6,076 nt of DNA from assembly GCA_017987055.1 (NCBI GenBank), contig JAGNUJ010000095.1, positions 1 to 6,076 on the forward strand, in the 5' to 3' direction. This DNA is from Giesbergeria sp. Its GTDB lineage: Bacteria > Pseudomonadota > Gammaproteobacteria > Burkholderiales > Burkholderiaceae_C. The stretch's first letter is position 1; each line of letters opens with the position of its first letter. The position numbers were made by a program, and so were the translations under genes. Shown here piece by piece: positions 4,770 through 6,076 of this stretch. Below the pieces are notes generated by a model. It made no database searches, was not told where the DNA came from, and worked only from the letters and a program-made list of their open reading frames with translations.

Positions 4770-6076
4770 CAGCGCAGCAGCCACCAGCCGCTGCGTGTAC
4801 GGGTGCTGCGGCGCATTGAGCACCTGCGCCACCGCGCCGTTTTCGACAATCTCGCCGTCTTTCATCACCAGCACTTGGTGCGCCATCGCGCGGATCACTT
4901 CGACGTCGTGGGTAATCAGCACATAACTCAGCCCCTTTTCGCGCTGCAGGCGCTGTAGCAGCGCCAACACCTGCTGCTGGATGGTGACGTCGAGCGCGCT
5001 GGTCGGCTCGTCCAGCACCAGCACCTGCGGCTGCACAATCAGGGCGCGGGCAATCGCCAAGCGCTGGCGCTGGCCGCCGGAAAACTCGTGCGGATAGCGC
5101 GCCAGCAAGCCGGGGTAGTGCGCTTCGGTCAAACCGACTTCATCCAAGGTGGCTTCGACGCGCTCGCGCCGCTCGGCGGTAGTCAGCGTGGGGTGGTGGA
5201 CGCGCAGGCCTTCGCCGACGATTTCTTCCACCGTCAAGCGCGGCGAGAGCGACGAGAACGGGTCTTGAAACACCACCTGCACCTGCCGGCGCAGCGCTTG
5301 ATTGGCGAGTGTGTTGCGCGTGGCTGGCTGCTGCCACGCTTGGCCGACCACCGCCACCTCACCGCCATACGACAGCAGGCCCAAAATCGCCTGCGCCAGC
5401 GTCGATTTGCCCGAGCCAGACTCGCCGACCACACCCAGCGTTTGGCCCGGCAACAGTTGCAGCGCGGCATCGTGTACAGCAACAAACTCACCTTTTTTAA
5501 ACCAGCCACGCACACCCGGTAGCGGCGTCGGGTAGGCGACGCGCAGCCCGTGGGTGGTGACCACCGCAGCCGCGCCGCACGCCATGTCCTCCACCTCGAT
5601 CACATCGCGGCGCGGCTGGCTGGCAATCAGGCGCTGGGTGTAGGGGTGCTGCGGCGCGCGAAACACGTCGGCAACGCGGCCTTCTTCGACCAGCACGCCC
5701 TGCTCCATCACCGCGACGCGGTCGGCAAAGCGGCGCACCAAATTCAAATCGTGCGTGATCAGCAGCACCGCCATGCCGCTGCTGCGCTGCAGGTCGGAGA
5801 GCAAATCCAAAATCTGGCCGCGCAGCGTCACGTCCAGCGCGGTGGTTGGCTCGTCGGCCAGCAACAGCGCCGGCTCGCTGGCCAGCGCCATCGCAATCAT
5901 GGCGCGCTGGCGCTGGCCGCCGCTGAGCTGGTGCGGGAAGCTGTTGGCGCGGCGTTCTGGCTCGGGGATGCCGGTTTTTGCTAACAATTCAATAGCTGCT
6001 TGCGCAGACTGGGCGGGCGTTAGCGCCCGTTTTAGCTCTAAAACTTCGGTGATTTGCTGACCGATGGTCATGAGCG
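4761..6076 (-). CDS. yejF: YejF-type double-ATPase subunit of a peptide ABC importer, 5' end cut by right edge
   Basis: This protein has two fused ATPase domains and would power uptake of oligopeptides (in E. coli YejABEF imports peptides such as microcin C). About 437 residues are visible; E. coli YejF is near 530, so roughly 90-100, including the first Walker A and Q-loop, lie outside. The ATG at 6071 is internal, since the frame is open to the edge. Numbering from that Met, domain 1 has LSGGQ (49-53), Walker B ALLLADEP (68-75) and His107. Domain 2 has Walker A GESGSGKST (216-224), Q-loop FQDP (268-271), FSGGQ (330-334), Walker B VLVLDEP (350-356) and His388. Each domain ends with the PQHPYTQRL element typical of oligopeptide ATPases. 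It is probably the last gene of a yejABEF operon. AT-rich codons at residues 9-33 match a dispersed repeat (5986-6044), and the stop TAG lies in another copy. DppD/DppF-like fusions are the alternative. Confidence 0.88.
   Translation of the reverse strand, partial: LMTIGQQITEVLELKRALTPAQSAQAAIELLAKTGIPEPERRANSFPHQLSGGQRQRAMIAMALASEPALLLADEPTTALDVTLRGQILDLLSDLQRSSGMAVLLITHDLNLVRRFADRVAVMEQGVLVEEGRVADVFRAPQHPYTQRLIASQPRRDVIEVEDMACGAAAVVTTHGLRVAYPTPLPGVRGWFKKGEFVAVHDAALQLLPGQTLGVVGESGSGKSTLAQAILGLLSYGGEVAVVGQAWQQPATRNTLANQALRRQVQVVFQDPFSSLSPRLTVEEIVGEGLRVHHPTLTTAERRERVEATLDEVGLTEAHYPGLLARYPHEFSGGQRQRLAIARALIVQPQVLVLDEPTSALDVTIQQQVLALLQRLQREKGLSYVLITHDVEVIRAMAHQVLVMKDGEIVENGAVAQVLNAPQHPYTQRLVAAALVL
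5986..6044 (+). repeat. Repeat-like segment, copy C, embedded in the yejF coding sequence
   Basis: This stretch aligns without gaps to copy A at 4711-4769 over 59 bp, with about 38 identical bases by hand count. It shares ATAGCT, GCGC and GTTTTnGCTnTAAAAC at identical spacing. On the coding strand it covers YejF residues 9-29 of the visible part and brings codons such as TTA, CTA and ATT that are rare in the rest of this GC-rich gene. It also contains the perfect stem GGGCG-TTAG-CGCCC (6015-6028). The resemblance is seen directly; descent from the same repeat is inference. Confidence 0.45.

Noticed and set aside
6069..6071. ATG as the true yejF start.
   Set aside because: The frame is open to the edge, and the Walker A motif of the first ATPase domain is missing, so this Met is internal.

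Overview
The window looks like an ordinary chromosomal stretch of a betaproteobacterium, most probably Comamonadaceae (Burkholderiales; a Rhodoferax, Polaromonas or Acidovorax-like organism). The reasons are the GC-rich codon use, the closeness of RimP and NusA to Comamonadaceae versions as I remember them, and a short dispersed repeat of a kind I associate with that family. This placement rests on memory of protein families, not on a search.

Layout. (1) Positions 1-1281, minus strand: the start of the rimP-nusA-(infB) ribosome/transcription operon. rimP is complete and nusA runs off the left edge. The 281-bp gap upstream of rimP (1282-1562) holds a consensus -10 box, a strong intrinsic terminator only about 10 nt past the predicted transcription start, and an alternative hairpin that excludes the terminator. 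This is the architecture expected of an attenuated leader. (2) 1563-1967, minus: a small cytoplasmic thioredoxin-like protein. (3) 1968-2069: a divergent intergenic region with a perfect 8+8 bp dyad. (4) 2070-4604, plus: a compact three-gene cluster made of a renalase-like FAD oxidoreductase, a 47-residue zinc-ribbon protein (DUF2256) and a DASH-type cryptochrome/photolyase. The last two genes overlap by ATGA. (5) 4605-4760: a convergent gap that holds a dispersed repeat. (6) 4761-6076, minus: the 3' part of a yejF-type double-ATPase gene of a peptide ABC importer, cut by the right edge.

How the genes work together. rimP and nusA link 30S assembly with transcription elongation and termination. 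The plus-strand cluster is a flavin- and light-related unit; co-occurrence of DUF2256 with cryptochrome/photolyase genes is familiar, but its role is unknown to me. YejF would energise an oligopeptide importer whose other genes lie outside the window.

Most worth a second look: the apparent attenuator before rimP; three copies of a roughly 52-59 bp repeat, one embedded in the yejF reading frame and another supplying the yejF stop codon; and a cryptochrome that appears to lack the distal tryptophan of the photoreduction triad. No RNA genes, CRISPR array, insertion sequence or phage attachment site was seen.
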